In this document: positions 33,858 through 43,009 of the stretch, piece after piece
How the letters are laid out: the number at the start of each line of letters is the position of its first letter
Numbering within the stretch: the stretch's first letter is position 1
Assembly (NCBI RefSeq): GCF_024584805.1
Contig: NZ_CP075715.1
Location: forward strand, 3,592,026-3,656,025
From: Streptomyces sp. FIT100
Lineage (GTDB): Bacteria; Actinomycetota; Actinomycetes; Streptomycetales; Streptomycetaceae
Direction: 5' to 3'
DNA: 64,000 bases
Notes under the pieces: generated by a model
What the model saw: the letters and a program-made list of their open reading frames with translations, nothing else
Told to the model about the DNA's origin: nothing
Databases searched by the model: none
Made by a program: the position numbers and the translations under genes

Positions 33858-33965
33858 ATGCAGCGATTTTCGAGCGGTCTCCGTCCGCGGGGACAGGCGG
33901 ACCTCACGAAGCGGCGGGCAGTAGACCTGTGCCGCGTCGCCGCCATGCTCTGTCGCACCATCTGA
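33858..33965 (+). CDS. 35-aa leader peptide upstream of sulfur genes
   Basis: The product is MQRFSSGLRPRGQADLTKRR, then AVDLCRVAAMLCRTI. The (H/A)VDLCRV...LCR pattern with two Cys is the hallmark of the short 'putative leader peptide' found before sulfur-assimilation genes in Streptomyces. Expected role: ribosomes stalling at Cys codons when cysteine or Cys-tRNA is low would change the downstream leader structure and raise expression of the sulfurtransferase operon. A -10 hexamer lies 7 nt upstream, so it is leaderless. It ends 152 nt before the sulfurtransferase ATG. Confidence 0.8.
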   Translation: MQRFSSGLRPRGQADLTKRRAVDLCRVAAMLCRTI

Positions 33966-34117
33966 GCGGAAGCCGCGACTTCCGTATCCCCAGGCCCTCT
34001 GAGCCGCTCCGGCCAGGGCCACCCGCGTGCCCCTGCGCCGCTCCGGCGTACCCGCACCCGCCCGCGCACCGATCTCCCGCGTATCACCCGCCGCACACTG
34101 CCCCGGAGGAGAACAGC

Positions 34118-34963
34118 ATGAGCCGCAGCGACGTCCTGGTAGACGCCGACTGGGTCGAGGCCCACCTGGACGACCCGAAGGTCGTCGTCGTCGAGGTCGA
34201 CGAGGACACCTCGGCCTACGACAAGAACCACATCAAGAACGCCGTCCGGATCGACTGGAAGAAGGACCTCCAGGACCCGGTCCGCCGTGACTTCGTGGAC
34301 CAGGCAGGCTTCGAGAAGCTGCTGTCCGGGAAGGGGATCGCGAACGACGACACGGTCGTCCTCTACGGCGGCAACAACAACTGGTTCGCTTCCTACGCCT
34401 ACTGGTACTTCAAGCTCTACGGCCACGACAGCGTCAAGCTCCTCGACGGCGGCCGCAAGAAGTGGGAGCTCGACTCCCGCGACCTGGTCGACGGCGCCGA
34501 CGTCCCGCAGCGCCCGGCCACCGAGTACCAGGCCAAGGCCCAGGACACCTCGATCCGCGCCTTCCGCGACGACGTGGTCGCCGCCATCGGCAGCCAGAAC
34601 CTGGTCGACGTCCGCTCGCCCGACGAGTTCAGCGGCAAGCTGCTCGCCCCGGCCCACCTGCCGCAGGAGCAGTCGCAGCGCCCCGGCCACGTGCCGAGCG
34701 CCCGCAACATCCCCTGGTCCAAGAACGCCAACGACGACGGCACCTTCAAGTCGGACGACGAGCTCAAGGAGCTCTACGCCGAGGAGCAGGTCGACCTGGC
34801 GACGGACACCATCGCCTACTGCCGCATCGGTGAGCGCTCCGCGCTGACCTGGTTCGTCCTGCACGAGCTGCTCGGCGTCCAGAACGTCAAGAACTACGAC
34901 GGCTCGTGGACCGAGTACGGCTCCCTCGTCGGCGTGCCGATCGAGCTCGGCGCGAACAAGTAA
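34118..34963 (+). CDS. Thiosulfate/3-mercaptopyruvate sulfurtransferase (CysA-type rhodanese)
   Basis: A 281-aa tandem-rhodanese protein. First (inactive) rhodanese domain to about residue 120 (VEVDEDTSAYDKNHIKNAVRIDWKKDLQDP, YGGNNNWFASYAYWYFKLYGHDSVKLLDGGRKKWELD), second domain with active-site loop IAYCRIGERSALTWFVLHELLG, where Cys carries the persulfide and the loop CRIGERS is typical of actinobacterial CysA2/SseA. It transfers sulfane sulfur to cyanide or cellular thiols. GGAGGAGAACAGC precedes ATG. Cotranscribed with DUF1416; controlled by the leader peptide upstream. Confidence 0.94.
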   Translation: MSRSDVLVDADWVEAHLDDPKVVVVEVDEDTSAYDKNHIKNAVRIDWKKDLQDPVRRDFVDQAGFEKLLSGKGIANDDTVVLYGGNNNWFASYAYWYFKLYGHDSVKLLDGGRKKWELDSRDLVDGADVPQRPATEYQAKAQDTSIRAFRDDVVAAIGSQNLVDVRSPDEFSGKLLAPAHLPQEQSQRPGHVPSARNIPWSKNANDDGTFKSDDELKELYAEEQVDLATDTIAYCRIGERSALTWFVLHELLGVQNVKNYDGSWTEYGSLVGVPIELGANK

Positions 34964-35006
34964 GCCCCAGGCATTCAGCCTCCCCCGACCGTAAGGACAG
35001 AAGAGC

Positions 35007-35294
35007 ATGTGTGGAGCGAAGGCCGGCGGCCCCGACGCCTCGACGATCAAGCCCGGTGAGACCACCATCCAGGGCCAGGTGACCCGCGACGGCGAGCCCG
35101 TCACCGGTTACGTGCGCCTGCTGGACTCGACCGGCGAGTTCACCGCCGAGGTCCCGACCTCGGCGACCGGACAGTTCCGCTTCTACGCGGCCGAGGGCAC
35201 CTGGACCGTCCGCGCCCTCGTCCCCGGCGCCACGGCGGACCGCACGGTCGTCGCCCGGACCGGTGGCCTCTCCGAGGTGGCCATCGCCGTCTGA
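35007..35294 (+). CDS. DUF1416 (SseC-like) protein
   Basis: A 95-aa protein: CGAKAGGPDASTIKPGETTIQGQVTRDGEPVTGYVRLLDSTGEFTAEVPTSATGQFRFYAAEGTWTVRALVPGATADRTVVA, a small beta-sandwich-like domain with an N-terminal Cys. Invariably adjacent to the CysA-type sulfurtransferase in actinobacteria (M. tuberculosis sseC next to cysA, from memory), implying a shared sulfur role, but its chemistry is unknown. 43 nt after the sulfurtransferase stop with GTAAGGACAG upstream. A 13-bp terminator follows. Confidence 0.92.
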   Translation: MCGAKAGGPDASTIKPGETTIQGQVTRDGEPVTGYVRLLDSTGEFTAEVPTSATGQFRFYAAEGTWTVRALVPGATADRTVVARTGGLSEVAIAV

Positions 35295-35314
35295 CGGCGC
35301 GCTCGACCGGCCGG

Positions 35315-35362
35315 AGGGCCGCACCCCAGGGGTTGGACGCCACTGGAGCGGGGTGCGGCCCT
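35315..35362 (+). terminator. Terminator of the sulfurtransferase-DUF1416 operon
   Basis: AGGGCCGCACCCC (35315-35327) pairs perfectly with GGGGTGCGGCCCT (35350-35362), 13 bp, 22-nt loop, followed by tcggctttat. Starts 21 nt after the DUF1416 stop. Confidence 0.8.
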
Positions 35363-35450
35363 TCGGCTTTATATCGGGCATACGCGGTTCTGTCGGGCTT
35401 CTCAGTCCGTCCTCAGGGTGCTCTCATCTACGGGCCCGAGAGTCAGCACC

Positions 35451-36512
35451 ATGACGGACCACTACCGCGCCGAGGGCGACGAGAGCAGGCAGAGCACGCA
35501 TCCGCAGCAGTACCCGTACCCGGGGTTCGGCGGCGACGGCGGCTACCCGCCGCCGCCCGCATACACGCCCACGTCCCCCGCGCACGCGGCACCCGCGCAC
35601 GCACCCGCACCCGCACCCGCACCCGCACCCGCACCCACGCCCCGCGCCAAGCGGCCCGTCGCGCTGCTCGCCGCCGTCGCGATCGTCGCCGCGGCCGTCG
35701 GCGGCGGTGCGGCCACGCTCGTGGAGCGGTTCGCCGGCGGTGACGGCGGCGCCACCGGCACCGGCGTCACGGGCACCACGGTCTCCCAGAGCAGCAAGGG
35801 CACCGTCGCCGGCGTCGCCCAGGCCGTCTCCCCCAGCATCGTGGAGATCAACGCGAGCACCACCTCCGGCCAGTCCACCGGCTCCGGCGTGATCATCACG
35901 TCCGACGGCGAGATCGTCACCAACAACCACGTCATCTCCGGCGCCGACACCGTCAAGGTCCGCCTCAGCAACGGCAGGACGTACACGGCCGAGGTCGTCG
36001 GCACCGACCCCGGCAAGGACCTCGCCCTCATCAAGCTGAACGGCGCCAAGGGGCTCACGGCCGCGACGCTCGGCGACTCCGACGGCCTCAAGGTCGGCGA
36101 CGAGGTCGTCGCGATCGGCTCCCCCGAGGGCCTCACCGGCACCGTGACCAGCGGAATCGTCTCCGCACTCGATCGCGATGTCACCGTCGCCAAGGACGAG
36201 GGCCAGGACCAGCGGCAACTGGACCCGCGGCAGGGCTGGCCCTTCGAGTTCGGCGGCCGGCAGTTCAACGGCGACACCGGCGACTCCAAGACCACGTACA
36301 AGGCCATCCAGACCGACGCCTCGCTCAACCCCGGCAACTCCGGCGGTGCGCTGATCAACATGAACGGCGAGATCATCGGCATCAACTCGGCCATGTACTC
36401 GCCGAGTTCCACGAGCGGCTCCACCGCCGGCAGCGTCGGCCTGGGCTTCGCCATCCCGGTCAACACCGTCAAGGCGGACCTGAACAGCCTCCGCTCGGGC
36501 GGCGACGCCTGA
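35451..36512 (+). CDS. Membrane-anchored S1C (HtrA-type) serine protease without a PDZ domain
   Basis: A 353-aa protein: Pro/His/Ala-rich cytoplasmic leader with an (AP)n run, one helix ([22 protein letters not shown]), then an extracytoplasmic trypsin-like domain. Catalytic triad His in [12 protein letters not shown], Asp in [13 protein letters not shown], Ser in [29 protein letters not shown]. The protein ends at [16 protein letters not shown], right where a PDZ domain would begin, so PDZ is absent. Two-component genes follow, 20 nt downstream; mycobacterial MprAB-PepD is the analogous pairing. Probably an envelope-stress protease. ATG 35451 chosen; GTG 35418 is in frame. Confidence 0.92.
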   Translation: MTDHYRAEGDESRQSTHPQQYPYPGFGGDGGYPPPPAYTPTSPAHAAPAHAPAPAPAPAPAPTPRAKRPVALLAAVAIVAAAVGGGAATLVERFAGGDGGATGTGVTGTTVSQSSKGTVAGVAQAVSPSIVEINASTTSGQSTGSGVIITSDGEIVTNNHVISGADTVKVRLSNGRTYTAEVVGTDPGKDLALIKLNGAKGLTAATLGDSDGLKVGDEVVAIGSPEGLTGTVTSGIVSALDRDVTVAKDEGQDQRQLDPRQGWPFEFGGRQFNGDTGDSKTTYKAIQTDASLNPGNSGGALINMNGEIIGINSAMYSPSSTSGSTAGSVGLGFAIPVNTVKADLNSLRSGGDA

Positions 36513-36532
36513 GCGCGTGCGAGGCTGGGGCC

Positions 36533-37261
36533 ATGACCACCGCACCCGGTGAAGGCGACCGCATCCTCATCGTCGACGACGAACCCGCCGTCCGCGAGGC
36601 CCTCCAGCGCAGCCTCGCCTTCGAGGGCTACGCCACCGAGGTCGCCGTCGACGGTGTCGAGGCGCTCGCCAAGGTGGAGTCGTACGCCCCCGACCTGGTC
36701 GTCCTCGACATCCAGATGCCCCGCATGGACGGGCTCACCGCGGCCCGCCGCATCCGCTCCGCCGGCTCCACGCTGCCGATCCTGATGCTCACCGCCCGCG
36801 ACACGGTCGGCGACCGGGTCACCGGGCTCGACGCCGGCGCGGACGACTACCTGGTGAAGCCGTTCGAGCTGGACGAGCTCTTCGCCCGGATCCGGGCGCT
36901 GCTGCGGCGCAGCTCGTACGCCGCGGCCGGCGCGGGGCAGGAGGACACCGCCGATGTGCTGTCCTTCGCCGATCTGCGGATGGACCTGGCCACCCGCGAG
37001 GTCACCCGGGGGACGCGCCGCGTCGAGCTGACCCGTACCGAGTTCACCCTGCTCGAACTGTTCCTGGCCCACCCCCGCCAGGTCCTCACCCGGGAGCAGA
37101 TCCTCAAGGCCGTCTGGGGCTTCGACTTCGAGCCGAGCTCCAATTCGCTGGACGTGTACGTGATGTACCTGCGCCGCAAGACGGAGGCGGCCCGCGAGCC
37201 GCGCCTGGTCCACACGGTGCGCGGGGTGGGCTACGCGCTCCGGGAGGGGTCGCCGGAGTGA
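36533..37261 (+). CDS. OmpR-family response regulator (MprA-like)
   Basis: A 242-aa regulator. Receiver: [15 protein letters not shown] (acidic pair), [13 protein letters not shown] (acceptor Asp), [15 protein letters not shown] (Lys). C-terminal winged helix: [55 protein letters not shown]. Strongly resembles the mycobacterial MprA/envelope-stress class. Its TGA overlaps the GTG of the histidine kinase gene (GTGA), so the pair is translationally coupled. Likely targets include the upstream S1C protease gene. Confidence 0.94.
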   Translation: MTTAPGEGDRILIVDDEPAVREALQRSLAFEGYATEVAVDGVEALAKVESYAPDLVVLDIQMPRMDGLTAARRIRSAGSTLPILMLTARDTVGDRVTGLDAGADDYLVKPFELDELFARIRALLRRSSYAAAGAGQEDTADVLSFADLRMDLATREVTRGTRRVELTRTEFTLLELFLAHPRQVLTREQILKAVWGFDFEPSSNSLDVYVMYLRRKTEAAREPRLVHTVRGVGYALREGSPE

Positions 37262-38688
37262 CCCGCGGATTCCACGCGCTGCCGCTGCGCTCCCGGCTCG
37301 CACTGCTCACGGCGAGCGCGGTCGCGCTCGCCGTCGCCGCGGTCGCCGTGACGTGCTGGCTGCTGACCCGCGCCCAGCTGCACAACGAGCTGGACACCTC
37401 GCTGCGGAACACGAGCGCGCCGGCCGGCGAGGTCCTCGACACCTGGAACGCGTGCCAGAACCCGCGCCCCGAGAGCCCGGGGACCGGAAGGGAGTTCGCC
37501 TACGTCCAGATCGTCGGCCCCGACGGCACCCGCTGTGTGTCGGCGTACTCCGAACCCGTGAAAGTGGACTCGCAGGACATCGCCGTCGCCCGGGGGCTCT
37601 CCAACAACGTCCTGCGCGCCGGCACCACCGACGACGGCGCCGAGGTGCGGGTGCACACCCAGCGGGTGGCGATCTCCCCCCGCATGGGCGAGCTCGCGGT
37701 GTCGGTCTCCCGCCCCCTGCACGAGATCGACGCCGCCCTCAACCGGCTCGCCCTGCTCCTCTCCGCCCTCGCCGGCATCGGGGTCGTCGCCGCCGGAGCC
37801 GCCGGCCTGTGGGTCGCCCGCACCGGGCTCAAGCCCGTCGACCGGCTCACCGACGCGGTCGAGCACGTGGCCCGTACCGAGGACCTGACCGTCCGCATCC
37901 CCGTCGAGGGCGAGGACGAGATCGCGCGGCTGTCCCGCTCCTTCAACCAGATGACCGCGGCGCTCGCCTCCTCCCGCGACCGGCAGGCCCAGCTGATCGC
38001 CGACGCGGGCCATGAGCTGCGCACCCCGCTCACCTCGCTGCGTACCAACATCGAGCTGCTTGCCCGCAGCGAGCAGACCGGCCGGGCGCTGCCACCCGGG
38101 GACCGGGCGGCGCTGCTGGCCTCCGTGAAGGCGCAGATGGCGGAGCTCGCGGCGCTGATCGGGGATCTTCAGGAGCTGTCACGGCCGGACAGCGCGGCAC
38201 CCGGCCCGGTCCGGGTCGTCGCGCTGCACGACATCGCGCGCACCGCCCTTGAGCGGGCCCGGCTGCGCGGACCGGAGCTCACGATCACCGACGAGCTGCG
38301 GCCCTGGTACGTACGGGCCGAGCCGGCGGCGCTGGAGCGGGCGCTGGTCAATGTGCTGGACAACGCGGTGAAGTTCTCCCCGCCGCGCGGCACGGTGGAG
38401 GTGCTCCTGGACCGCGGGGTGCTGACCGTACGGGACCACGGGTCCGGTATCGCGTCCGATGAACTCCCGCATGTCTTCGAGCGGTTCTGGCGCTCCCCGT
38501 CCGCCCGCGCGCTGCCCGGTTCCGGCCTCGGTCTGTCGATCGTGGCCAGGACCGTGCACCAGGCGGGCGGCGAGGTGGAGCTGCGCCCCGCGGAGGGCGG
38601 CGGCACCGTGGCGGTGATCAGCCTGCCGGGCGCCCCGGCGCCGCCTCCTCCGTCAGTTGTGGCGGATGAGCGACTCGACCAGACCTGA
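37258..38688 (+). CDS. Sensor histidine kinase (MprB-like)
   Basis: A 476-aa kinase: N-terminal helix ([23 protein letters not shown]), an extracytoplasmic sensor of about 130 residues containing two Cys, second helix ([24 protein letters not shown]), HAMP, HisKA with [20 protein letters not shown], and HATPase with [12 protein letters not shown] (N box), VRDHGSGI (G1) and [18 protein letters not shown] (G2). Partner of the coupled response regulator. Its last 36 nt overlap the 3' end of the convergent PI-PLC gene. Confidence 0.94.
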   Translation: MTRGFHALPLRSRLALLTASAVALAVAAVAVTCWLLTRAQLHNELDTSLRNTSAPAGEVLDTWNACQNPRPESPGTGREFAYVQIVGPDGTRCVSAYSEPVKVDSQDIAVARGLSNNVLRAGTTDDGAEVRVHTQRVAISPRMGELAVSVSRPLHEIDAALNRLALLLSALAGIGVVAAGAAGLWVARTGLKPVDRLTDAVEHVARTEDLTVRIPVEGEDEIARLSRSFNQMTAALASSRDRQAQLIADAGHELRTPLTSLRTNIELLARSEQTGRALPPGDRAALLASVKAQMAELAALIGDLQELSRPDSAAPGPVRVVALHDIARTALERARLRGPELTITDELRPWYVRAEPAALERALVNVLDNAVKFSPPRGTVEVLLDRGVLTVRDHGSGIASDELPHVFERFWRSPSARALPGSGLGLSIVARTVHQAGGEVELRPAEGGGTVAVISLPGAPAPPPPSVVADERLDQT

Positions 38689-39525
38689 GCGGGTGCCGGG
38701 GTAGTCCATCGGCACGATGCCGAGGCCCTTCCAGCCGTTCGCGGTCCCGTCCAGGAAGCCGTGGACGCGCGGGTTGAGGCTGTCGGAGTTCCAGCGCGGC
38801 GGCAGGTACGCGGATGTGCTGACGAAGTTGATGAAGAGCCTGCCCGGCTGCTCGACGGCCTTGCGGAAGTGGGCCTCGATCTTGGGGTACTTGGCGTCCG
38901 GCATCGCGTTCCAGTCGTCCTGGATGTCGAAGACCGAGCCGTCCCACCACTTCACACCGGGCAGTCCGCCGTTGTCGGCGATGAGGAGGACCTTGCCGCG
39001 GGCCTCGCCGAGGGAGGGGAGCGTGTCGGCGATATGGAAGAGGGGCCGCCAGCCCCGGTTGTCGAGGTAGTCGTCGAAGATCGCGCGGAAGGTGGCGTCG
39101 GAGTCCTCCGAGTACTCCTGCTTGACCCGCATCAGGACGGTCTCGGACGGGTGGGCGCCGAGGAAGTTCCAGCAGGCCACGAGCACATCGCCGAACATCA
39201 TGTTCTGGTAGGCGGCGCCGTGGTGGATGGCGAAGGAGCCGCCGGTGACCCGGCACCGCACGTCCAGGAAGCGGATTCCGGAGTCGAGCTGCTGGGCGAT
39301 GGTGGTGTTCTGGCACTCGGCCCAGAGCCCGCCGAAACGGGCGCCGGAATCATGGGTTCCGGGGATGGTGAGCGTCCGCAGCGCCCTGCCGCCGTCGATG
39401 CCGCTCATCCAGTCCTGGGTGCCCAGGACGCGCTGCGGGGCGGCACCGGCCGGTGCCGCCCCGATGAGTGCGATGGCGGACGCGACGGCCGCGCCCGCGA
39501 GGAAACCACGTCTGGTCAAGGACAT
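38653..39525 (-). CDS. Tat-exported phosphatidylinositol-specific phospholipase C-like protein
   Basis: A 290-aa secreted PI-PLC (X-domain) protein. Tat signal SLTRRGFLAGAAVASAIALIGAAPAGAAP. Active-site regions LTIPGTHDSGARFGG (first catalytic His) and FAIHHGAAYQNMMFGDV (second His), then VLMRVKQEYSE and GKVLLIADNGG. Bacterial PI-PLCs cleave phosphatidylinositol or GPI anchors to cyclic inositol phosphate and diacylglycerol. AAGGAGACAGCG precedes ATG 39525. A 14-bp terminator for the upstream nucleotidase gene lies about 110 nt upstream, so it has its own promoter. Confidence 0.92.
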   Translation of the reverse strand: MSLTRRGFLAGAAVASAIALIGAAPAGAAPQRVLGTQDWMSGIDGGRALRTLTIPGTHDSGARFGGLWAECQNTTIAQQLDSGIRFLDVRCRVTGGSFAIHHGAAYQNMMFGDVLVACWNFLGAHPSETVLMRVKQEYSEDSDATFRAIFDDYLDNRGWRPLFHIADTLPSLGEARGKVLLIADNGGLPGVKWWDGSVFDIQDDWNAMPDAKYPKIEAHFRKAVEQPGRLFINFVSTSAYLPPRWNSDSLNPRVHGFLDGTANGWKGLGIVPMDYPGTRSGLVESLIRHN

Positions 39526-39635
39526 GTTCGCTGTCTCCTTCGTCGGCCTCCGCGATGTGGGGGGTCGCGGTCGGCACCGGGATGATGGCAGACATGCCCA
39601 TGACACAGAATGAGTTCGGCGGAAACAGCGGGCAG

Positions 39636-39672
39636 CCGAGGGGCGGCGGACGAAAGGCCCGCCGCCCCTCGG
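39636..39672 (-). terminator. Terminator of the 5'-nucleotidase gene
   Basis: CCGAGGGGCGGCGG (39636-39649) pairs perfectly with CCGCCGCCCCTCGG (39659-39672): 14-bp stem, 9-nt loop, starting 10 nt after the stop codon. Confidence 0.85.
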
Positions 39673-39682
39673 GAAGCACGCC

Positions 39683-41515
39683 CTACTTCACGACCGTGAT
39701 CCGGCCGGTCGCCGGCGGGGCCAGCGGGGCCGACGCACTGGAGTGCGCCGCGAAGTAGGCGGTGAGGGCGTCCAGATCGGACCCGCCCACCAGCTTGTTC
39801 CTGTGCTCCTTCAGGACGGCGAAGCCGTCGCCGCCGCCCGCGAGGAACTCGTTCATCGCGACCCGGTAGGTCTTCGCCGCGTCGATCGCCTCGCCGTTCA
39901 GCTTCACGGACCCGACGACGATCCGGTCGGCGCCGGTCCTGGTCATGTCGAGCGTGTACGTGAAGCCCCGCGACACCTGGAGGATCTTCGGGGCGGCCTG
40001 GTTCGCCCCGCTCACCTGCTGCTGGAGCGCGGTGATCAGCTGGGCGCCGGTCAGGTCGACCGCCGTCATCATGTTGGTGAACGGCTGCACCGTGAACGCC
40101 TCGCCGTACGTCACCACACCGTCGCCCTCGCCGCCGGACGCCTGGTGGACCAGGCCCGCGCGGATACCGCCCGGGTTCATCAGCGCGAGCTGCGCGCCGC
40201 CCTTGTCGGCCGGGGCCATGCCCTCCAGCTGCGCGTCCGCGATCAGATCGCCGAGCGGCTTCTCGGGGGCGTCGAAGGGGTTCTCGATGTCGGCGGAGAT
40301 ATAGCCCACGGGCCGGCTCGCGATCGGTGCGGCGAGCGCGTTCCAGCGGTCGATGAGACGCGTCATGTCCGGGGCCTTCGGCACGTCACGGGTGACGACG
40401 TGGTTGGCGGAGGCGACCGACGTCCGCACGATGTCGCGGGTGCGGCGGTCGTACGTCAGCGTGGTGTCCGTGTACAGCTTGCCGAAGGAGGCGGCGGACG
40501 TGACCGTGCGCGGCTTGCCCGACGGGTCCGGGATCGTGCACGCGTACGCCTGGTGGGTGTGGCCGGTGACCAGGGCGTCGACCTGCGGGCTGATCCTCTT
40601 GGCGATGTCGACGATCGGTCCGGAGACCCCGTCGCCCGGGCCGGGGCTGTCGCAGTCGTAGTTGTACGAGGCCGACGCCGGCGCCCCGCCCTCGTGGATC
40701 AGGGCGACGATCGACCGGACGCCCTTGCGCTCCAGCACCTTGGTGTACTTGTTGATCGTCTCGGCCTCGTCGCCGAACTTCAAGCCCTTGACGCCCTCGG
40801 CGGAGACGATGTCCGGCGTGCCCTCCAGGGTGACGCCGATGAACCCGATCTTCACGCCGTCGCGCTGCCACACGAAGTACGGGTCGAGCAGCGGCCTGCC
40901 GGACTTCTCGTCCGTCACATTGGCCGCGAGGTACGGGAAGTCGGCGCCCCTGAACTTCCGGCCCTCCTCGAAGCAGCCGTCCTTCTCGTGGCAGCCGCCG
41001 TTCTGCATCCGGGCGAGCTCCTTGGCGCCCTCGTCGAACTCGTGGTTGCCGACCGAGGAGACGTCGAGGTCCAGCTTGTTCAGCGCCTCGATCGTCGGCT
41101 CGTCGTGGAAGAGCCCGGAGAGCAGCGGCGACGCGCCGATCATGTCGCCGGCCGCGGCGGTGACGGAGTAGCGGTTGCCCTTGCGGGCCTCGCGCAGGTG
41201 GGTCGCCAGGTACTCGGCGCCGCCCGCGTCGATGGTCCTGGTGGTGCCGTCCTCGTTGGTGTGGGTGACCCGGCCCGCCGAGCCGGCGGGCGGCTGAAGG
41301 TTGCCGTGCAGGTCGTTGAAGGACAGCAGCTGCACATCGACGGTGCGGCCGTACCCGTGTCCGTGTCCGTGCCCATGGCCGTGGCCGTGGCGGTCGCCCA
41401 GGCCGGTGGCGCCGGCGGCCCCGGCGGGCATCGCGGCGACAAGCGCGCCGACGGTGGTCAGTCCGGCGACGGCGGCGAGTATGCGGCGGCGCTTCTGGTG
41501 CGGTGTCGCTGACAT
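39683..41515 (-). CDS. Secreted bifunctional metallophosphatase/5'-nucleotidase
   Basis: A 610-aa exported enzyme. Sec signal (RRRILAAVAGLTTVGALVAAMPAGAAG), calcineurin-like metallophosphatase domain with LLSFNDLHGN (D-x-H), VTAAAGDMIGASPLLSGL (GDxxG), SVGNHEFDEG (GNHE), ALIHEGG, VTGHTHQAYAC (GHTH); then the 5'-nucleotidase C-terminal substrate domain (ALMNPGGIRAGL, YGEAFTVQPFTN, GFTYTLDM, VAMNEFLAGGGDGF). Releases phosphate from extracellular nucleotides. A run HGHGHGHGHGHGYG sits right after the signal region and may bind metal. AAGGGGACAG precedes ATG 41515. Fits a phosphate-scavenging role near the pst block. Confidence 0.94.
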   Translation of the reverse strand: MSATPHQKRRRILAAVAGLTTVGALVAAMPAGAAGATGLGDRHGHGHGHGHGHGYGRTVDVQLLSFNDLHGNLQPPAGSAGRVTHTNEDGTTRTIDAGGAEYLATHLREARKGNRYSVTAAAGDMIGASPLLSGLFHDEPTIEALNKLDLDVSSVGNHEFDEGAKELARMQNGGCHEKDGCFEEGRKFRGADFPYLAANVTDEKSGRPLLDPYFVWQRDGVKIGFIGVTLEGTPDIVSAEGVKGLKFGDEAETINKYTKVLERKGVRSIVALIHEGGAPASASYNYDCDSPGPGDGVSGPIVDIAKRISPQVDALVTGHTHQAYACTIPDPSGKPRTVTSAASFGKLYTDTTLTYDRRTRDIVRTSVASANHVVTRDVPKAPDMTRLIDRWNALAAPIASRPVGYISADIENPFDAPEKPLGDLIADAQLEGMAPADKGGAQLALMNPGGIRAGLVHQASGGEGDGVVTYGEAFTVQPFTNMMTAVDLTGAQLITALQQQVSGANQAAPKILQVSRGFTYTLDMTRTGADRIVVGSVKLNGEAIDAAKTYRVAMNEFLAGGGDGFAVLKEHRNKLVGGSDLDALTAYFAAHSSASAPLAPPATGRITVVK

Positions 41516-41767
41516 CTGTCCCCTTGTCAGTTCAGCGTCGGTTCGGTGCGGACGGCCGTCGCGACGGGCGTCCTCAGCCGGGCAGCCTAGAGTCAACGCG
41601 CGTAGCACGACAGGGGGTAACGGGTTACGACCTGGTTTCCGATCGACTGCCCCCGGGCCCGGCTCGTGGATCGGGCCGGATCGGCGGACGGGATCCGGTA
41701 CGTGCGCGCCGGGGCGCGCGAGCCGGCAGGATCCGGGAGACCGGCCCCAGCGCCGTACCCTCGACGT

Positions 41768-42691
41768 ATGACTGACGCAGCCCCCGCCATCGAGCCCGGC
41801 CGGCAGATCCAGACGCTCGACGAACTCACCCCCGAGCAGGCCGATGACGTCCTGCGCCTGCTCGCCGCCGCCGCACGCGCCGACGGCATGCAGGCCGTCT
41901 CGGAGCAGGGACAGCTCCATCTGCGCCACGGACAGCGCGAGGGCGTGCGGCACTTCCTGCTCACCGTCGCCGGGGACCTCCGCGGTTACGCCCAACTGGA
42001 GGACACCGACCCGGTGGAGGCCCCCGCGGCCGAGCTGGTGGTGCACCCCGGCCACCGCGGCCGCGGCCACGGGCGCGCCCTCGGCAGCGCGCTGCTCGCC
42101 ACCTCCGGCAAGCGCCTGCGCGTCTGGGCGCACGGCGGCAAGTCAGCGGCCCGCCATCTGGCGCAGGTGCTCGGCCTCACCCTCTTCCGCGAACTGCGCC
42201 AGCTGCGCCGGTCGTTGAGCCCGCTCGACATCCCGGAGCCGGTCCTGCCCGAGGGCGTGACGGTGCGTACGTTCCTGCCCGGCCAGGATGACGCGGCGTG
42301 GCTCGCGGTCAACGCCGCCGCCTTCGCCCACCACCCCGAGCAGGGCGCGATCACCCAGCGCGACCTCGACGACCGCAAGCAGGAGACCTGGTTCGACCCG
42401 AAGGGCTTCTTCCTCGCCGAGCACGGCGGCGAGATCGTCGGCTTCCACTGGACGAAGGTCCACGCGGAGGAGCAGCTCGGCGAGGTGTACGTGATCGGCA
42501 TCCGGCCGGACGCCCAGGGCACCGGCCTCGGCAAGGCCCTCACCGCGGTCGGACTGCGCCACCTCGCGGCGCAGGGCCTGCCGGCGGTCCTGCTCTACGT
42601 CGACGCGGACAACACGGCGGCGCTGCGGGTGTACGAGCGGCTGGGCTTCACGACGCACGAGGTGGACCTGATGTACCGCACGGAGACGTGA
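41768..42691 (+). CDS. mshD: Mycothiol synthase (last step of mycothiol synthesis)
   Basis: A 307-aa double GNAT protein. MshD acetylates Cys-GlcN-Ins with acetyl-CoA to give mycothiol. First, degenerate GNAT half: AELVVHPGHRGRGHGRALGSALLA; second, catalytic half: WFDPKGFFLAEHGGEIVGFHWTKVHAEEQLGEVYVIGIRPDAQGTGLGKALTAVGLRHLA with acetyl-CoA loop QGTGLGKAL, ending RVYERLGFTTHEVDLMYR. TACCCT ends 6 nt before ATG, so the mRNA is probably leaderless. Divergent from the 5'-nucleotidase gene. Confidence 0.95.
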   Translation: MTDAAPAIEPGRQIQTLDELTPEQADDVLRLLAAAARADGMQAVSEQGQLHLRHGQREGVRHFLLTVAGDLRGYAQLEDTDPVEAPAAELVVHPGHRGRGHGRALGSALLATSGKRLRVWAHGGKSAARHLAQVLGLTLFRELRQLRRSLSPLDIPEPVLPEGVTVRTFLPGQDDAAWLAVNAAAFAHHPEQGAITQRDLDDRKQETWFDPKGFFLAEHGGEIVGFHWTKVHAEEQLGEVYVIGIRPDAQGTGLGKALTAVGLRHLAAQGLPAVLLYVDADNTAALRVYERLGFTTHEVDLMYRTET

Positions 42692-42704
42692 TCCGCGGCG
42701 GCGC

Positions 42705-43009
42705 CTGAGGGTTTCGGAACAGGCCCTTCGGCTCGGCCTGTTGGAGCCCGGCGACCGACTGCCCGCCGCCCGCGAGCTGGTCGAGGCGACTGCCATCGAT
42801 CCGAACACGGTGCCCAAGGCGTACCGCGAGCTGGAACGCGAGGGTCTCGTCGAGGCCCGGCGCGGGCTCGGCACCTTCGTACGCAAGTCGCTGGGCCCCC
42901 CGACTGGGCGGCCCGGGCGCGCGGCGGGCCTGGAACGGGACGACGTCGCCGCGCTCTTCGGCGCCGTATTCGACGAGCACTTCACGCCCCACGGCCAGGG
43001 GGACGGGAC
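42705..43009 (+). pseudogene. N-truncated GntR (YhcF-type) regulator remnant
   Basis: Reads RVSEQALRLGLLEPGDRLPAARELVEATAIDPNTVPKAYRELEREGLVEARRGLGTFV, the GntR winged helix of the small YhcF-type regulators that control ABC exporters. The first 20 or so residues are missing and no start codon with a ribosome site is available, and the frame runs without its expected stop into the following ABC remnant. TTG 42741 is the only start-like codon. Judged a remnant. Confidence 0.65.

Noticed and set aside
39743..41512. A 589-aa plus-strand open frame antisense to the 5'-nucleotidase
   Set aside because: Residue composition is Arg/Val/Gly/Ala-rich with no motif; the minus strand carries an unambiguous nucleotidase with a ribosome site and terminator.
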